From the NCBI RefSeq assembly GCF_024721155.1, contig NZ_JAHVAP010000022.1, positions 1 through 45,760 of the forward strand: a stretch of DNA of 45,760 bases, written 5' to 3'. This document shows positions 1-9,720 of this stretch, piece after piece. The position numbers and the translations under genes are program-made. The notes under the pieces were generated by a model. It did not search any database, was not told the origin of the DNA, and was given only the letters and a program-made list of their open reading frames with translations. The stretch's first letter is position 1; the number at the start of each line of letters is the position of its first letter. The DNA is from Mucilaginibacter phenanthrenivorans. Its GTDB lineage: Bacteria; Bacteroidota; Bacteroidia; Sphingobacteriales; Sphingobacteriaceae.

Positions 1-241
1 GAAAAATAAACAATCTAAAAGCAAATATCGAACCTTTTCTAACTTTAAACCAGCGTATTAGGCCCTTAACTTAATGACATTGACCTCCGGCACGCTAAAT
101 AATTCGTATTGGTTTTTTCTACCAATATTTTGCTCTTAAAGGAGCAGAGGAAAATATTTTTCGTCAGTCAGTTTGCTTGGCTGTTTTCCCCGATAATCAG
201 AAATTATCTAAAAAAATCCTTTTAATCCCTAAATCCCGGTC
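1..241. other. Intergenic window edge, no gene seen
   Basis: No convincing coding sequence, tRNA or repeat family is visible here. A 7-bp hairpin (107-113 with 121-127, loop of 7) and a small 5-bp hairpin around 131-146 are the only structures. The stretch lies 3' of the barrel gene that ends at 242 on the minus strand, so a terminator for that gene would fall here, but no GC-rich stem plus U-tract was found. Confidence 0.5.
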
Positions 242-2908
242 TTATTTAAACTGCTTCAAATGATACGTATACGTAAGCAAAATATACCGCTTCAATACCT
301 GGTTTTGAATATCGGTTATGGTATTGCCTACAACGTAATGGGCTGCTGATACATTTTGATTCAACAGATCGTAACATACAATTCCAATCTCGCCACGCCC
401 TTTTTCCTGGATCCGCTTTGCGAACGTGAAATTAAGCAGGTTTGAATTTTTGTCGAATCCCGGAGCTACTATCGGGTTATATTTATACATGTAATTTGCC
501 CGCCATGTAAAGCTTTCGGGCAATCTTATGGTTACATCCAAGCCGGCTCCCTGGGTGGTGTAGTTGGTGTTGGGATAATTAACCTGCTTAAATTGCGTAG
601 TAGCAAAATTAATGTTGTAATAAGGCCGGATATTAACCGCATCGTTCCAGTCAAAATCAATGTCCTGTGTTATGTTGACATTTTGCGTGTTTTGATAACC
701 GTCCTGCCGGTTTACTATAAAAAAGTTATGCCCTACCGATCCGTTTAGCTGGGTGGTCAAATAGACCTGGAATTTGTTGTGCTTTTTAAAGCCCTTACTA
801 AAATAGCTGTTTAAATAAGAAGTAAACCTGCCGTTCCTGTTTATGGGCGAGGTTATGGTGGCACCCTCTGCATTAATGGTTTGCTCGCTCACCACGGTAT
901 TCTTTTCAATTATTACCCGGCCGTTTACATTAAAGTTTAAGCCCTTCTGAAAATTGTATTTATGATAACTCAAAGTGATATTATGTAAATAAGTAGGCTT
1001 CAGGTTCGGGTTGCCGATAAAAGTATGCAGCGGGTCGTAAATAATGGTGATTGGCTGCAGGTTGTTTATGGATGGCTGTTGCACCGTCTCGTTATAGCTT
1101 AACGTAAGGTCCTTTACGTGCACCTCTGCCGACGGGAGCACATAAAAGAAATCCTGGTTAAGGTCATTAACAGTACTGCTGAAGTGGTTGCCGATTTGTT
1201 GCGTCATGGCAGTTAATCCACCCTTGATATAAATGTTATCCGTAAAATTATAGGTAAGCTGCGGGGTTGCGCTTTCGCCCCATAAATTGCGGATAAGGTT
1301 ATTGCTCTGATCCGCTAAAAATATGGTGTACAAACCGGTTTTAAAATCTTCATCATAGGTAAGCAATTGGCCACGGTTATGATCATGAAGGCCTATGACA
1401 GAAAAATCAGCCGACCAGTGTTCACTGAGCGGATAATGATACGCCGCATTTAAAACCCCGGATACATCCCTGCTTGTATTTCTCGACGAACGCCGTAAAG
1501 TATCAGAAGCAAGCGTTGCGACGTACGAGATCAGATCGCTGGAATTGAAGTCAAGGCTATTGCTGGGTTGAATTCCTATTGTGTTCCCAATACTGATTGA
1601 AGCCCCTTTTTTATTAAGCCTGCGGTAATAGCTAAAATTATGGTGATAATCCAGGGAGTTATCGTGGCCGTGGTCGCTGCCGGCAATGGTGTTTACCAGC
1701 GGGACGTAGGTGTTTGACGTAGTGCTGTTATTACTGTTGTTGCTGTCATGATAATTATAACCTGCGTCAGGGTTAAATTTAATATCGGTAACCGAGTCAG
1801 GTTTCCATTCGGCCTCTACGTGAAGATCCTGCGTGTTTACGTGTGAATGCCTGATAGCCGTATTGAGTGTGCTGATGATGGTATCGCTTATGTTTTGTTG
1901 TACTTTGGAGGTGGTATTATCGTCATTAATGCCGTTGGTGAAGCGATATTCGATATGAAGTTTTGATTTTTTAGACAGGTCTTTGGTAAAGTCGAAATTG
2001 CCCGAGCTTGATTTCCTGATCCCGTATGTTGGAAAATTATAGTTTATAAATCCACCTGAGTTTCCCGAAAAAAGGCCCGTATTGCTGAGGTTATCTACAC
2101 CCACTTTTGCGCTCAGTTGAAGATCGTCCTGGAACTTGGCTGCAAAGGCATCGCCTGCGTACCTGTCTTGTGTACCCGCAGCTCCCGCTAATGTGCTCAA
2201 AAAACCCTTGGCAAAGTTCTTTTTAAATTTCAAGTTGATGATCTTATTAACTTCACTTTCAGGCACCAGGTGGTCCGGGTCGTTGTCGCGGTCGTCATAC
2301 ACCTGTACTTTTGAGATCATATTAGCCTCCAATTGCCGGGTAGCAATGGTGGGGTCACTAATAAAAAAGTCCTTGCCATTCACTCTTATCTTCGAAATAT
2401 TCTTGCCGTTTACAGTGATTTTTCCATTAAAATCTACCTGTATGCCCGGGAGCTTTTTCAACAGGTCCTCCACCAATGCATTTGGTCGTGTTTTAAAGGC
2501 TTCCGCATCAAATTCAATGGTATCCTTTTTTATGAGGATGGGAACGCGTTCGCCCTTTACCACAATTTCGTTCAGCATTTTGGCCGACATGTAGATCTTA
2601 CCTAAATCAACACTGCCGTCCTTTTTAAATTTCAGGTTGATATGCAAAGTCTGGTAACCAACGTGCGAGATTAGTAAACGTGACGGCTCTTCATGTACAT
2701 TGTGCAAAGTAAACGCCCCGTTTTTATCGGTAATAGTATAGGATACCAGCGATGAATCCTGTTGCTTTAAAATAGAAACGGTTGCTAAGGAAATAGGCTG
2801 ATTAGTTAAAGTATCAAGGATCACAGCTTTAACGGTTCCGTGATTTTGCGCTCTTGCACCAATGGTTATGGTCGCCAGCAAAAAGAATAAGGCAGATAAT
2901 TTTCGCAT
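242..2908 (-). CDS. Outer-membrane beta-barrel protein (TonB-dependent receptor-like, CarboxypepD_reg-like N-terminus)
   Basis: The 888-residue protein begins with a signal peptide (MRKLSALFFLLATITIGARA, then Q). Residues ~22-110 form a carboxypeptidase-regulatory-like beta-sandwich, ~120-225 a plug-like domain (the segment LLKKLPGIQVDFNGKITVNG is typical), and the rest is a long aromatic-rich barrel typical of the Bacteroidota OMP_b-brl_3 family. It should sit in the outer membrane; the substrate cannot be read from sequence. I chose ATG at 2908 rather than the upstream TTG at 2920 because the signal peptide starts there. There is no SusD-type partner next to it, so a classical polysaccharide-utilisation role is not supported. 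It is divergent from the PNPOx-like gene, with a 16-bp palindrome between them. Confidence 0.9.
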   Translation of the reverse strand: MRKLSALFFLLATITIGARAQNHGTVKAVILDTLTNQPISLATVSILKQQDSSLVSYTITDKNGAFTLHNVHEEPSRLLISHVGYQTLHINLKFKKDGSVDLGKIYMSAKMLNEIVVKGERVPILIKKDTIEFDAEAFKTRPNALVEDLLKKLPGIQVDFNGKITVNGKNISKIRVNGKDFFISDPTIATRQLEANMISKVQVYDDRDNDPDHLVPESEVNKIINLKFKKNFAKGFLSTLAGAAGTQDRYAGDAFAAKFQDDLQLSAKVGVDNLSNTGLFSGNSGGFINYNFPTYGIRKSSSGNFDFTKDLSKKSKLHIEYRFTNGINDDNTTSKVQQNISDTIISTLNTAIRHSHVNTQDLHVEAEWKPDSVTDIKFNPDAGYNYHDSNNSNNSTTSNTYVPLVNTIAGSDHGHDNSLDYHHNFSYYRRLNKKGASISIGNTIGIQPSNSLDFNSSDLISYVATLASDTLRRSSRNTSRDVSGVLNAAYHYPLSEHWSADFSVIGLHDHNRGQLLTYDEDFKTGLYTIFLADQSNNLIRNLWGESATPQLTYNFTDNIYIKGGLTAMTQQIGNHFSSTVNDLNQDFFYVLPSAEVHVKDLTLSYNETVQQPSINNLQPITIIYDPLHTFIGNPNLKPTYLHNITLSYHKYNFQKGLNFNVNGRVIIEKNTVVSEQTINAEGATITSPINRNGRFTSYLNSYFSKGFKKHNKFQVYLTTQLNGSVGHNFFIVNRQDGYQNTQNVNITQDIDFDWNDAVNIRPYYNINFATTQFKQVNYPNTNYTTQGAGLDVTIRLPESFTWRANYMYKYNPIVAPGFDKNSNLLNFTFAKRIQEKGRGEIGIVCYDLLNQNVSAAHYVVGNTITDIQNQVLKRYILLTYTYHLKQFK

Positions 2909-3007
2909 GTAAAAAGACAAGGTTAATGGTACTTCTCAACCGCCTAAAACCACTATTAGGCTCTTTGAAAGTACTGAAACGCTAACTTACTAAAAATGTA
3001 GTTAATC

Positions 3008-3023
3008 AACTATAATTATAGTT
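3008..3023. promoter_or_regulatory. 16-bp perfect palindrome in divergent intergenic region
   Basis: The sequence aactataattatagtt equals its own reverse complement over 16 bp. It lies between the divergent barrel gene (start 2908, minus) and the PNPOx-like gene (start 3159, plus). The position suits a dimeric-repressor operator shared by both promoters, but AT-rich palindromes also arise by chance and no regulator is encoded next to it. Confidence 0.35.
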
Positions 3024-3158
3024 ATGTAATAAGAAAATTACATATCCTATTGACATCGCATAATATCAGTTTGACGACGAAATAAACACTTGTAATTCAT
3101 ATAATATCCCGATGAAAATTAATTTAAATTTGTTCATTGTTAATTAGTTCAAATTATT

Positions 3159-3710
3159 ATGGGGAAGTTTTTTAACGATATTTCAGATCAGCATAAATCA
3201 TTTATTGAAAAGCAAAAGATCTTTTTTGTAGGCACATCACCACTCACAGCCAATGGCCACGTTAACTTGTCGCCAAAGGGGATGGATAGTTTCCATGTAC
3301 TTTCGCCCAACAAGGTTGCTTATATGGATATAATTGGCAGCGGTAATGAAACATCCGCCCATTTATTAGAGAATGGCCGCATCACCATTATGTTTTGTGC
3401 CTTTGATGGCCCGCCAAATATTTTACGATTATATGGAAAAGGGTATACGGTGTTACCGGGTGATGCCGAATGGCAATCGTTAACCGCCCATTTTAAACTG
3501 GTGCTGGCAACAAGACAAATTATAGTTGCAACCATTAACGAAGTGCAAACATCATGTGGTTTTAGTGTACCTTATTATAGCTATGAAGGTGAAAGAGACC
3601 AGGCAGAAAAATGGGCATTAAATAAAGGAGAGCAAGGCCTGGAAGCATACAAAAAAGAAAAAAACCTGGTAAGCCTGGATGGCTTGCCAACGGCCCTGCA
3701 TAAAAAATAA
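3159..3710 (+). CDS. Pyridoxamine 5'-phosphate oxidase family protein (FMN-binding split barrel)
   Basis: The 183-residue cytosolic protein has the N-terminal split-barrel signature of the PNPOx-like superfamily: the stretch FFVGTSPLTANGHVNLSPKG followed by a Y-DIIGSGNETSAHL segment that contacts flavin in relatives. Members bind FMN or F420 and reduce or oxidise small molecules; the substrate is unknown. It is much closer to the general stress/flavoprotein branch than to true PdxH, which carries other substrate residues. The gene ends 11 nt before the end of the convergent purU gene, with an AT-rich dyad between them. Family call is firm, function open. Confidence 0.8.
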   Translation: MGKFFNDISDQHKSFIEKQKIFFVGTSPLTANGHVNLSPKGMDSFHVLSPNKVAYMDIIGSGNETSAHLLENGRITIMFCAFDGPPNILRLYGKGYTVLPGDAEWQSLTAHFKLVLATRQIIVATINEVQTSCGFSVPYYSYEGERDQAEKWALNKGEQGLEAYKKEKNLVSLDGLPTALHKK

Positions 3711-3721
3711 TCCCGGACGGG

Positions 3722-4549
3722 TTATTCAAACACCACCGTTTTATTTTTATAAACAAACACCCTGTCTTCAAATACCAGCTTTAATGCCCGTGCCAGCACC
3801 GAAGTTTCGATTTCCTTGCCCGCTTTCACCATATCAGCGGCGGTAAAGGAGTGACTTACCGGGATGATCTGCTGCGCGATGATCGGGCCCTCGTCCAGTT
3901 CGTTTGATACAAAATGGGCTGTAGCGCCAATAAGTTTTACGCCACGTTCAAATGCCTGCCTGTAAGGGTTGGCCCCAATAAATGCCGGTAAAAAGGAGTG
4001 ATGAATATTGATGATCCGCATCGGGAACTTTGCCACCAGCTTTGGCGACAGGATACGCATAAATTTGGCTAATACGATGTAGTCGGGGCTGTATTGATCG
4101 ACGGTTTCCGCTATTTTATTCTCAAAATCCTCCTTCGTTATACCCTCGTGCGATATGGCATAAAAGGGCATATCAAAACGGTTACAAATATCCTGTAACA
4201 CAGTATGGTTGCCAATAACGCATTGCACCGTGGCGCCCAGTGTGCCGAAATAGTTCCTGATCAATATATCAGCCAGGCAATGGTATTCCTTAGTTACCAT
4301 TACCACCAGCTTTTTATCGGGGATGGGGTTTATTAAAACAATAGCATCCTCAGGTAATACCTTGCGTAATTGTTTTTCCAGCGTGGTTTCGTCGCCACCG
4401 ATAGTAACCTGCAGGCGCATAAAAAAAAGATTATCTGCCTGGTCCACATGTTCGCGCAGTGAAACGATATTAAAAAGATTTTTTGCCAATATGGCGGATA
4501 CGGATGCTACCAGCCCTGCACGGTCGGTACACTGAATTACGATGATCAT
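3722..4549 (-). CDS. purU: Formyltetrahydrofolate deformylase
   Basis: PurU hydrolyses 10-formyl-THF to formate and THF, balancing one-carbon pools and supplying formate for PurT-type purine synthesis. Residues 1-~80 are an ACT regulatory domain (CTDRAGLVASVSAILAKN) and ~83-275 a formyltransferase fold. The catalytic Asn181/His183 (in IINIHHSFLPAF) and Asp219 (in ELDEGPII) are present. The length of 275 aa fits the family (E. coli about 280). I place the start at ATG 4549; an in-frame upstream extension of 38 residues to 4663 does not resemble the family. It is convergent with the PNPOx-like gene. Confidence 0.95.
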   Translation of the reverse strand: MIIVIQCTDRAGLVASVSAILAKNLFNIVSLREHVDQADNLFFMRLQVTIGGDETTLEKQLRKVLPEDAIVLINPIPDKKLVVMVTKEYHCLADILIRNYFGTLGATVQCVIGNHTVLQDICNRFDMPFYAISHEGITKEDFENKIAETVDQYSPDYIVLAKFMRILSPKLVAKFPMRIINIHHSFLPAFIGANPYRQAFERGVKLIGATAHFVSNELDEGPIIAQQIIPVSHSFTAADMVKAGKEIETSVLARALKLVFEDRVFVYKNKTVVFE

Positions 4550-4731
4550 ACCCTGTAAATATATTGAATATGTCCGAAAATCGATGAGGTCTAAAAGCAG
4601 GAAAGAAGAAATTGTTTTTTTTGCGACGATTGCTTTGTAACAAAATGCAACGCTGATAATCAAATAATAAAACTTTGAGCAGCCAACAATTTCTGCTTTA
4701 AGCTGTTTGCTTTCACCTTTTAGCTTACAAA

Positions 4732-4938
4732 ATGATTATGCGCTACTTTTTATGTTTTTTATGCCCCCCGATAGCCATATTAACTACCGGTAAGATTGGT
4801 GCCTTTATATTAAATATCCTGCTGACATTGTTTTTTTGGGTGCCCGGAATCATCCATGCCATATTGGTTACTACAAAATATTACGATGATAAACGTCATC
4901 GCCAATTAATGCGCGCAACAAGAAGAAGTTTTTATTAA
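4732..4938 (+). CDS. YqaE/Pmp3 family small membrane protein
   Basis: This 68-residue peptide matches the UPF0057/Pmp3 pattern: a first hydrophobic helix with CPPIAIL, a short GKIGAFILNILLTLFFWVPGIIHA second helix, and a basic tail. It is an inner-membrane peptide; homologues in plants and yeast affect membrane potential and salt tolerance, and the bacterial role is unclear. The start could be Met1 (4732) or Met3 (4738). The basic tail (DDKRHRQLMRATRRSFY) is longer than in the shortest family members. It stands alone between purU and the histidine kinase. Confidence 0.85.
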   Translation: MIMRYFLCFLCPPIAILTTGKIGAFILNILLTLFFWVPGIIHAILVTTKYYDDKRHRQLMRATRRSFY

Positions 4939-5059
4939 TTTTAACCAGCCAAAAATAAACGGGTAGTTGGTAACAAATTAGGTAAGTGTATTGGCATACT
5001 TACCCAAATTTCCTATTTTCACCCTCGATTTAAACGTGACTTACCCTAAGGTTTGATAA

Positions 5060-6157
5060 ATGCTTATTAACAAGTTTTTTAGCCGGTATAGCTTTATGCT
5101 GGGCCTGATATTTCTCCTTTCACCAGGCTTTGCACAAACGGCAAATGACACCTCGTTACACAAATTGCAGCATCAAAAAAAATCAAGCGGTATCACTTCC
5201 AATAGCAATGGGCAAGCAAATTTGAGTCAGCAGCAGGCGGATAATATCCGGCTTGTTAACGAACTGAAGATTAAAGAACAGTCAATAGCATTTAGCAGGA
5301 AATTATTTTGGATCAGGAATGTGGCTGCTGTTATTGTAATTATCATTATAGTGCTGATCGTCAGGAACAACAGGCAAAAAACTGCGTTTAACAAGGTGCT
5401 GCAAAAGCAAAATGCCGACATAGCTTCTCAAAAAGCCGAGATCTTACAACAAAAGGAAACCCTGCATAAGCTAAATAATACCAAGGACAGGCTGTTTTCC
5501 GTGATTAGTCATGATCTGCGAAGCCCGTTTGCTGCTATTTTGCAGACCATGGACAGCTTTCGCGCCGGTGAGATCACGGCTGAGGAACAAAAGGAGATCA
5601 TGAACAGCTTTTACCAGCAGGTAGGCCTGGTTAACCTTATGGTAAACAATATGCTGGTTTGGGCCAATGAACAGCAAACCGGGATTAAAACAGATGTGGT
5701 GGCGCTTGATATAGCTGCAGCTATGGAAGAGATAATTACCATATCAAATTTCCTTGCAAAAAATAAGCGCATCCGGCTTAATCATAGTTTTGACACTGAC
5801 CGGTATGTGCTGGCGGATTTAAACCACGTTAAAATTATCTTTCAGAACCTAATCGGAAATGCCATAAAATTCACTCCTCATGGCGGCACCATCGAGGTGT
5901 TTTATGGTGGCGATGAGGATTACCAGGTAATTCATGTTAAGGATAACGGGATTGGAATATTGCCTCAAAAAATGGAAAAGCTATTTAAAATAACTGGCAA
6001 GGATATTTCAGGAAGTGGTACGAATAACGAGGCAGGAGCGGGAATAGGGTTAGGGTTGATCAAACAATTTGTGGATACCAACAATGGAAAACTGGAGGTG
6101 AAGAGCAAACCGGGCGAGGGTTCGGAGTTCATAGTTTACCTGGAGAAAGCCGGATAA
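5060..6157 (+). CDS. Membrane sensor histidine kinase
   Basis: The 365-residue protein has a signal sequence (~1-25), a short periplasmic part of about 55 residues, one membrane helix (~84-102), a coiled coil (~103-142), a HisKA dimerisation domain with His151 in VISHDLRSPF, and a HATPase domain with N box (FQNLIGNAIKFTPHGG), G1 (VKDNGIGI) and G2 (GIGLGLIKQF). It should autophosphorylate and pass phosphate to a response regulator. Kinases of this build in Bacteroidota usually carry periplasmic TPR repeats; here they are absent, so the sensor part is reduced. No regulator is adjacent; the NtrC-like gene at 8360 is the nearest candidate but is separated by two unrelated genes. A weak promoter-like TTG/TATTTTC pair lies near 4990-5020. 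Confidence 0.9.
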   Translation: MLINKFFSRYSFMLGLIFLLSPGFAQTANDTSLHKLQHQKKSSGITSNSNGQANLSQQQADNIRLVNELKIKEQSIAFSRKLFWIRNVAAVIVIIIIVLIVRNNRQKTAFNKVLQKQNADIASQKAEILQQKETLHKLNNTKDRLFSVISHDLRSPFAAILQTMDSFRAGEITAEEQKEIMNSFYQQVGLVNLMVNNMLVWANEQQTGIKTDVVALDIAAAMEEIITISNFLAKNKRIRLNHSFDTDRYVLADLNHVKIIFQNLIGNAIKFTPHGGTIEVFYGGDEDYQVIHVKDNGIGILPQKMEKLFKITGKDISGSGTNNEAGAGIGLGLIKQFVDTNNGKLEVKSKPGEGSEFIVYLEKAG

Positions 6158-6362
6158 TAATAATCTCCGTTTTTAATAAATAGTGTCTTTTTACTTATGA
6201 ATTGACATTTAGCTGGTAATATCTCATTTAAGTGTAAACCATGATTTTTATAAATAACTTATAATCAATCATATAAAAATTTAGTTTTTCAAAAGTGTAA
6301 ACCTTTGTAAACCCAAATTTGCCTCACTATCGTTTAAAAAAATAACCAAGTCCATCACAAAA

Positions 6363-6713
6363 ATGCAATCCTCAAACATCCCTTTTCAAACTATAAACTG
6401 GAGCGATATTGATAAGGTAATTCATCCGGGAACTACCGGAACAGCTTTATGGCGAACACTGCAATTTGATGGTTTACGGGTACGTATTGTTGAATACAGC
6501 GCCGGCTATTTGGCCGATCATTGGTGTCAAAAGGGCCATGTTGTACATTGTTTGGACGGCGAATTCACTACCGAACTGCAAACCGGCGAAAGCTTCAAGT
6601 TGACAAAAGGAATGAGCTATATTGTTTCAGACGATTTAAGCTCCCATCGTTCCATCACCGAAAACGGGGTTAAGCTGCTGATCATTGATGGCGATTTCCT
6701 GGGTGGGGCATAG
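6363..6713 (+). CDS. DHCW-motif-type cupin protein
   Basis: This 116-residue single-domain protein fits the small cupin fold: a first motif around ADHWCQKGHVVHCLDGEF, then a glycine turn and KLTKGMSYIVSDD, with a final beta strand ending LLIIDGDFLGG. The His/Cys-rich ADHWC segment resembles the family annotated as DHCW-motif cupins. The histidines could bind a metal, but no activity is established. It is monocistronic, with 205 nt of AT-rich DNA in front. Family call is fairly firm; function unknown. Confidence 0.75.
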   Translation: MQSSNIPFQTINWSDIDKVIHPGTTGTALWRTLQFDGLRVRIVEYSAGYLADHWCQKGHVVHCLDGEFTTELQTGESFKLTKGMSYIVSDDLSSHRSITENGVKLLIIDGDFLGGA

Positions 6714-6854
6714 CCTTTGATTTTTCCCAGGTAAATCATGTCACCCCATAATGGTATTTTGGATATAAAATGGCAGGATATAATTTATTTGCGCCCTGCA
6801 GATTGTTATATCTTTAAAATAACTATAAATTTAGCCAACCAATTACTTAACCCT

Positions 6855-8186
6855 ATGAGTACCCGCAGAGATTTCTTGCAAAAATCCGCCATCGTAGCCG
6901 GCGGCAGCATATTAGTATCAGCCTTAAATAACCAGGCGTTTGCCATTTTTAAACCCGGTATGGCCCCAAGCGATCAATTAAACATTGGCGCTATTGGCAT
7001 CAACGGCATGGGCTGGGCCGATGTACAGGCTGCCTTAAAAGTACCGGGCGTGAATTTGATAGCTGTTTGTGATGTTGACAGGAACGTGATGGATAAAAGG
7101 CTGGCTGACCTTGCTAAAACCGGCTACGATATCTCGAAGATCAGGAAGTATGACGATTATCGCCAGCTGCTCGACCAAAAGGATATTGATGCAGTTGTTA
7201 TAGGCACACCTGACCATTGGCACGCAATGATAATGATGCATGCTGTGGAAGCAGGTAAGGATGTATACGTAGAAAAGCCAGTGGGCAATTCAATAGGGGA
7301 GTGTCGTGCGATGGTAGCAGCGCAGCAACGCTATAACAAAGTGGTACAGGCCGGCCAATGGCAGCGCAGCCAGCAACATTTTAAGGATGCTGTTGACTTT
7401 GTGCAAAACGGGCAATTAGGCAATATCCGTACGGTGAAGGTTTGGTGCTACCAGGGCTGGATGAAGCCGGGAGCGGTTGTTCCTGATACAGCGCCTCCTG
7501 CCGGCGTTAATTATGCTGCATGGCTTGGGCCGGCAAAAACGGTTCCGTTTAATGCCAGCCGTTTTCATTTCAACTTTCGCTGGTTTTGGGATTATGCCGG
7601 TGGGCTGATGACGGATTGGGGCGTGCACTTGCTGGATTACGGGTTGCTTGGTATGAAATCGCCCGTACCAAAATCAGTGTCAGCGCTTGGCGGCAGGTTT
7701 GCATACCCTGAACTATCAGAAGAAACGCCTGATACACTTACCACCCTGTATGAATTTGACGGATTTAACATGGTTTGGGATTCGGCAATGGGTATTGATA
7801 ACGGTCCATATAACCGTGATCACGGGATTGCCTATATCGGCAACAACGGTACGCTCATTTTAAACCGTAACGGCTGGGAAGTTATAGAAGAACGGCAAAG
7901 TGGTAATAAGGTGAGTAAACCACTGGTATTAAAGTCTGATGACGGGCTGGATAAACATTGGGAAAACTTTGTGAGCGTGGTAAAATCGCGCAAAATGGAT
8001 GACCTGCATTGCCCTATCCAGGCCGGCGCACATGTTGCAACCGTAGCACAGATGGGAAACATAGCCTATCGCAGCGGCAAAAAATTAGAATGGGATAATA
8101 CAACACACGAGTTTACAGACAAGGCCATTAATAAGGAATACCTGATGAAGGAATACCACAACGGGTATAAGCTGCCGAAAGTGTAG
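6855..8186 (+). CDS. Gfo/Idh/MocA family oxidoreductase with Tat signal
   Basis: The 443-residue protein starts with a twin-arginine-like leader (MSTRRDFLQKSAIVAGG, ending near QAFA), then a Rossmann NAD(P) domain and a C-terminal Gfo/Idh/MocA sheet domain. The EKP motif that places a catalytic lysine is present (VYVEKPVGNSIGE). Exported relatives in Bacteroidota act on sugars or sugar glycosides with a tightly bound cofactor. I chose ATG 6855 because the Tat motif begins there; an in-frame ATG at 6738 would add 39 residues that hide the leader. It is followed by repeat element B1. Confidence 0.9.
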   Translation: MSTRRDFLQKSAIVAGGSILVSALNNQAFAIFKPGMAPSDQLNIGAIGINGMGWADVQAALKVPGVNLIAVCDVDRNVMDKRLADLAKTGYDISKIRKYDDYRQLLDQKDIDAVVIGTPDHWHAMIMMHAVEAGKDVYVEKPVGNSIGECRAMVAAQQRYNKVVQAGQWQRSQQHFKDAVDFVQNGQLGNIRTVKVWCYQGWMKPGAVVPDTAPPAGVNYAAWLGPAKTVPFNASRFHFNFRWFWDYAGGLMTDWGVHLLDYGLLGMKSPVPKSVSALGGRFAYPELSEETPDTLTTLYEFDGFNMVWDSAMGIDNGPYNRDHGIAYIGNNGTLILNRNGWEVIEERQSGNKVSKPLVLKSDDGLDKHWENFVSVVKSRKMDDLHCPIQAGAHVATVAQMGNIAYRSGKKLEWDNTTHEFTDKAINKEYLMKEYHNGYKLPKV

Positions 8187-8187
8187 G

Positions 8188-8328
8188 TCTATGTCGGATT
8201 GCGGATGTTCGATTTCGGAAGTATCTATGCCCAGGGTAAGAAGCATAAAAAATTTAATTTATTTAATTCGGCAATTTTTAAATTCTGCGTTAAATAAAAT
8301 CCGAAATCGAACATCCGAAATACGAAAT
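8188..8328. repeat. Element B1: inverted repeat built of 7-bp units
   Basis: Perfect 18-bp arms lie at 8202-8219 (cggatgttcgatttcgga) and 8300-8317, separated by 80 nt, with imperfect pairing extending outward to about 8190 and 8328. Read on the right arm, the sequence is a degenerate heptamer array: ccgaaat, cgaacat, ccgaaat, acgaaat. The element starts within about 8 nt of the stop codon at 8186 and fills most of the gap to the next gene. Element B2 shares the same units. Confidence 0.85.
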
Positions 8329-8359
8329 TCAAAATAATACCTCATTTTTGCATCATATC

Positions 8360-9709
8360 ATGCAAAAAGATAAGCTGTTAATTATTGACGATGAAGAACG
8401 CCTGCGCAGCCTGCTTGCGCGGATTCTTCAGTTAGAGGGTTATGACGTGCTGGTTGCTGCAAACGGCAAGGAAGCATTGAAAAAAATGCAGCAGGAAATA
8501 ATTCCTGTAGTCATCAGCGATGTTAAACTCCCCGATATTAACGGCATCGAACTTACCTCGCAGATAAAGGACAACTGGCCGGCTACAGAAATCATTGTAC
8601 TCACAGCCTTTGGTACGATAAATGACGGCGTTAAGGCCATAAAGGGCGGGGCGTTTGACTACATCACCAAAGGCGACGATAACGAAAAAATAATCCCGCT
8701 GGTAAGCAAGGCGATGGATAAGGCGCTTTTGCAGCAAAAAGTACTTGAGCTTGAAAAAAAGCTGAACAGCAAATTTGGCTTCGAAAGGCTAATCGGTAAG
8801 TCAGCCGCTATAACTGATGTGATTAAGCTGGCTCAAAAGGTTGCGCTAACAGATACCACCGTATTGCTATTGGGCGAAACGGGTACCGGCAAGGAGATTT
8901 TTGCAGAGGCCATTCACCAGGCGAGCCCGAGGAATGCGAAATCATTTGTTGCGGTAAATTGCTCCGCTTTTACTAAAGAGTTGTTGGAAAGCGAATTGTT
9001 CGGTCATAAAGCCGGTGCATTTACCGGCGCAATAAAGGATAAAAAAGGGCTTTTTGAAGAAGCCAATGGCGGTACTATTTTTTTGGATGAGATTGGTGAA
9101 CTGGATCACGACCTGCAGGCTAAGTTGCTGCGGGTGCTGGAGTCACAGTCGTTTTTAAAGATTGGCGATACAAAACCCACGCAGGTAAATGTACGCATCC
9201 TGGCAGCTACCAACCGTAATTTACAGGCTGAGGTTAACAAGGAGGGCTTTCGGTCCGATTTGTATTACCGTTTATCCGTGTTCCAGATTACCCTGCCTGC
9301 CCTGCGCGATCGTAAAAAGGATATCAAGCTGTTGGCGGAATATTTTATGAGCTACTTTGGCGCCAAGGTGAAAAAACAGTTTGCCGGACTAAGCGATAAG
9401 ATGGTAGAAAAGTTGGAAGCCTATAACTGGCCCGGCAACATCCGCGAGTTGAAAAATATTATTGAACGCGCCGTTATCCTGGCCGATGATAATGTTTTGG
9501 ACGAAAGCCTGCTCCCTTACGAAATGCAGGCTGCCCAGGCTACACAATTGGGAAATACCGCTTCGTCATTCGACCTGGCGTTTGTGGAAAAAATGCATAT
9601 TCAAAGGGTGCTTACCCATACCCATGGTAACCGCGCCGAAGCAGCCAGGTTATTGAATATCGGGATTGCTACACTGTACAGAAAATTGAAGGATTACGGG
9701 TTGGAGTAA
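8360..9709 (+). CDS. Sigma-54-dependent (NtrC-type) response regulator
   Basis: The 449-residue protein has a receiver domain (1-~120; acidic D10/D11, phospho-acceptor D54 in VISDVKLPD), an AAA+ domain with Walker A GETGTGKE (172-179), the sigma-54-contacting GAFTGA loop (219-224) and Walker B GGTIFLDEIG (~238-246), and a C-terminal Fis-type helix-turn-helix (RAEAARLLNIGIATLYRKL). Phosphorylation should trigger ATP-driven opening of RpoN promoters. The start is ATG 8360; TTG 8348 would add four residues. No kinase gene is adjacent, so it is an orphan in this window. Confidence 0.95.
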   Translation: MQKDKLLIIDDEERLRSLLARILQLEGYDVLVAANGKEALKKMQQEIIPVVISDVKLPDINGIELTSQIKDNWPATEIIVLTAFGTINDGVKAIKGGAFDYITKGDDNEKIIPLVSKAMDKALLQQKVLELEKKLNSKFGFERLIGKSAAITDVIKLAQKVALTDTTVLLLGETGTGKEIFAEAIHQASPRNAKSFVAVNCSAFTKELLESELFGHKAGAFTGAIKDKKGLFEEANGGTIFLDEIGELDHDLQAKLLRVLESQSFLKIGDTKPTQVNVRILAATNRNLQAEVNKEGFRSDLYYRLSVFQITLPALRDRKKDIKLLAEYFMSYFGAKVKKQFAGLSDKMVEKLEAYNWPGNIRELKNIIERAVILADDNVLDESLLPYEMQAAQATQLGNTASSFDLAFVEKMHIQRVLTHTHGNRAEAARLLNIGIATLYRKLKDYGLE

Positions 9710-9720
9710 TTATTATTTAG

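Noticed and set aside
2136..2605. Two plus-strand open frames inside the first barrel gene
   Set aside because: They are antisense shadows of a well-supported barrel gene and show no family features.
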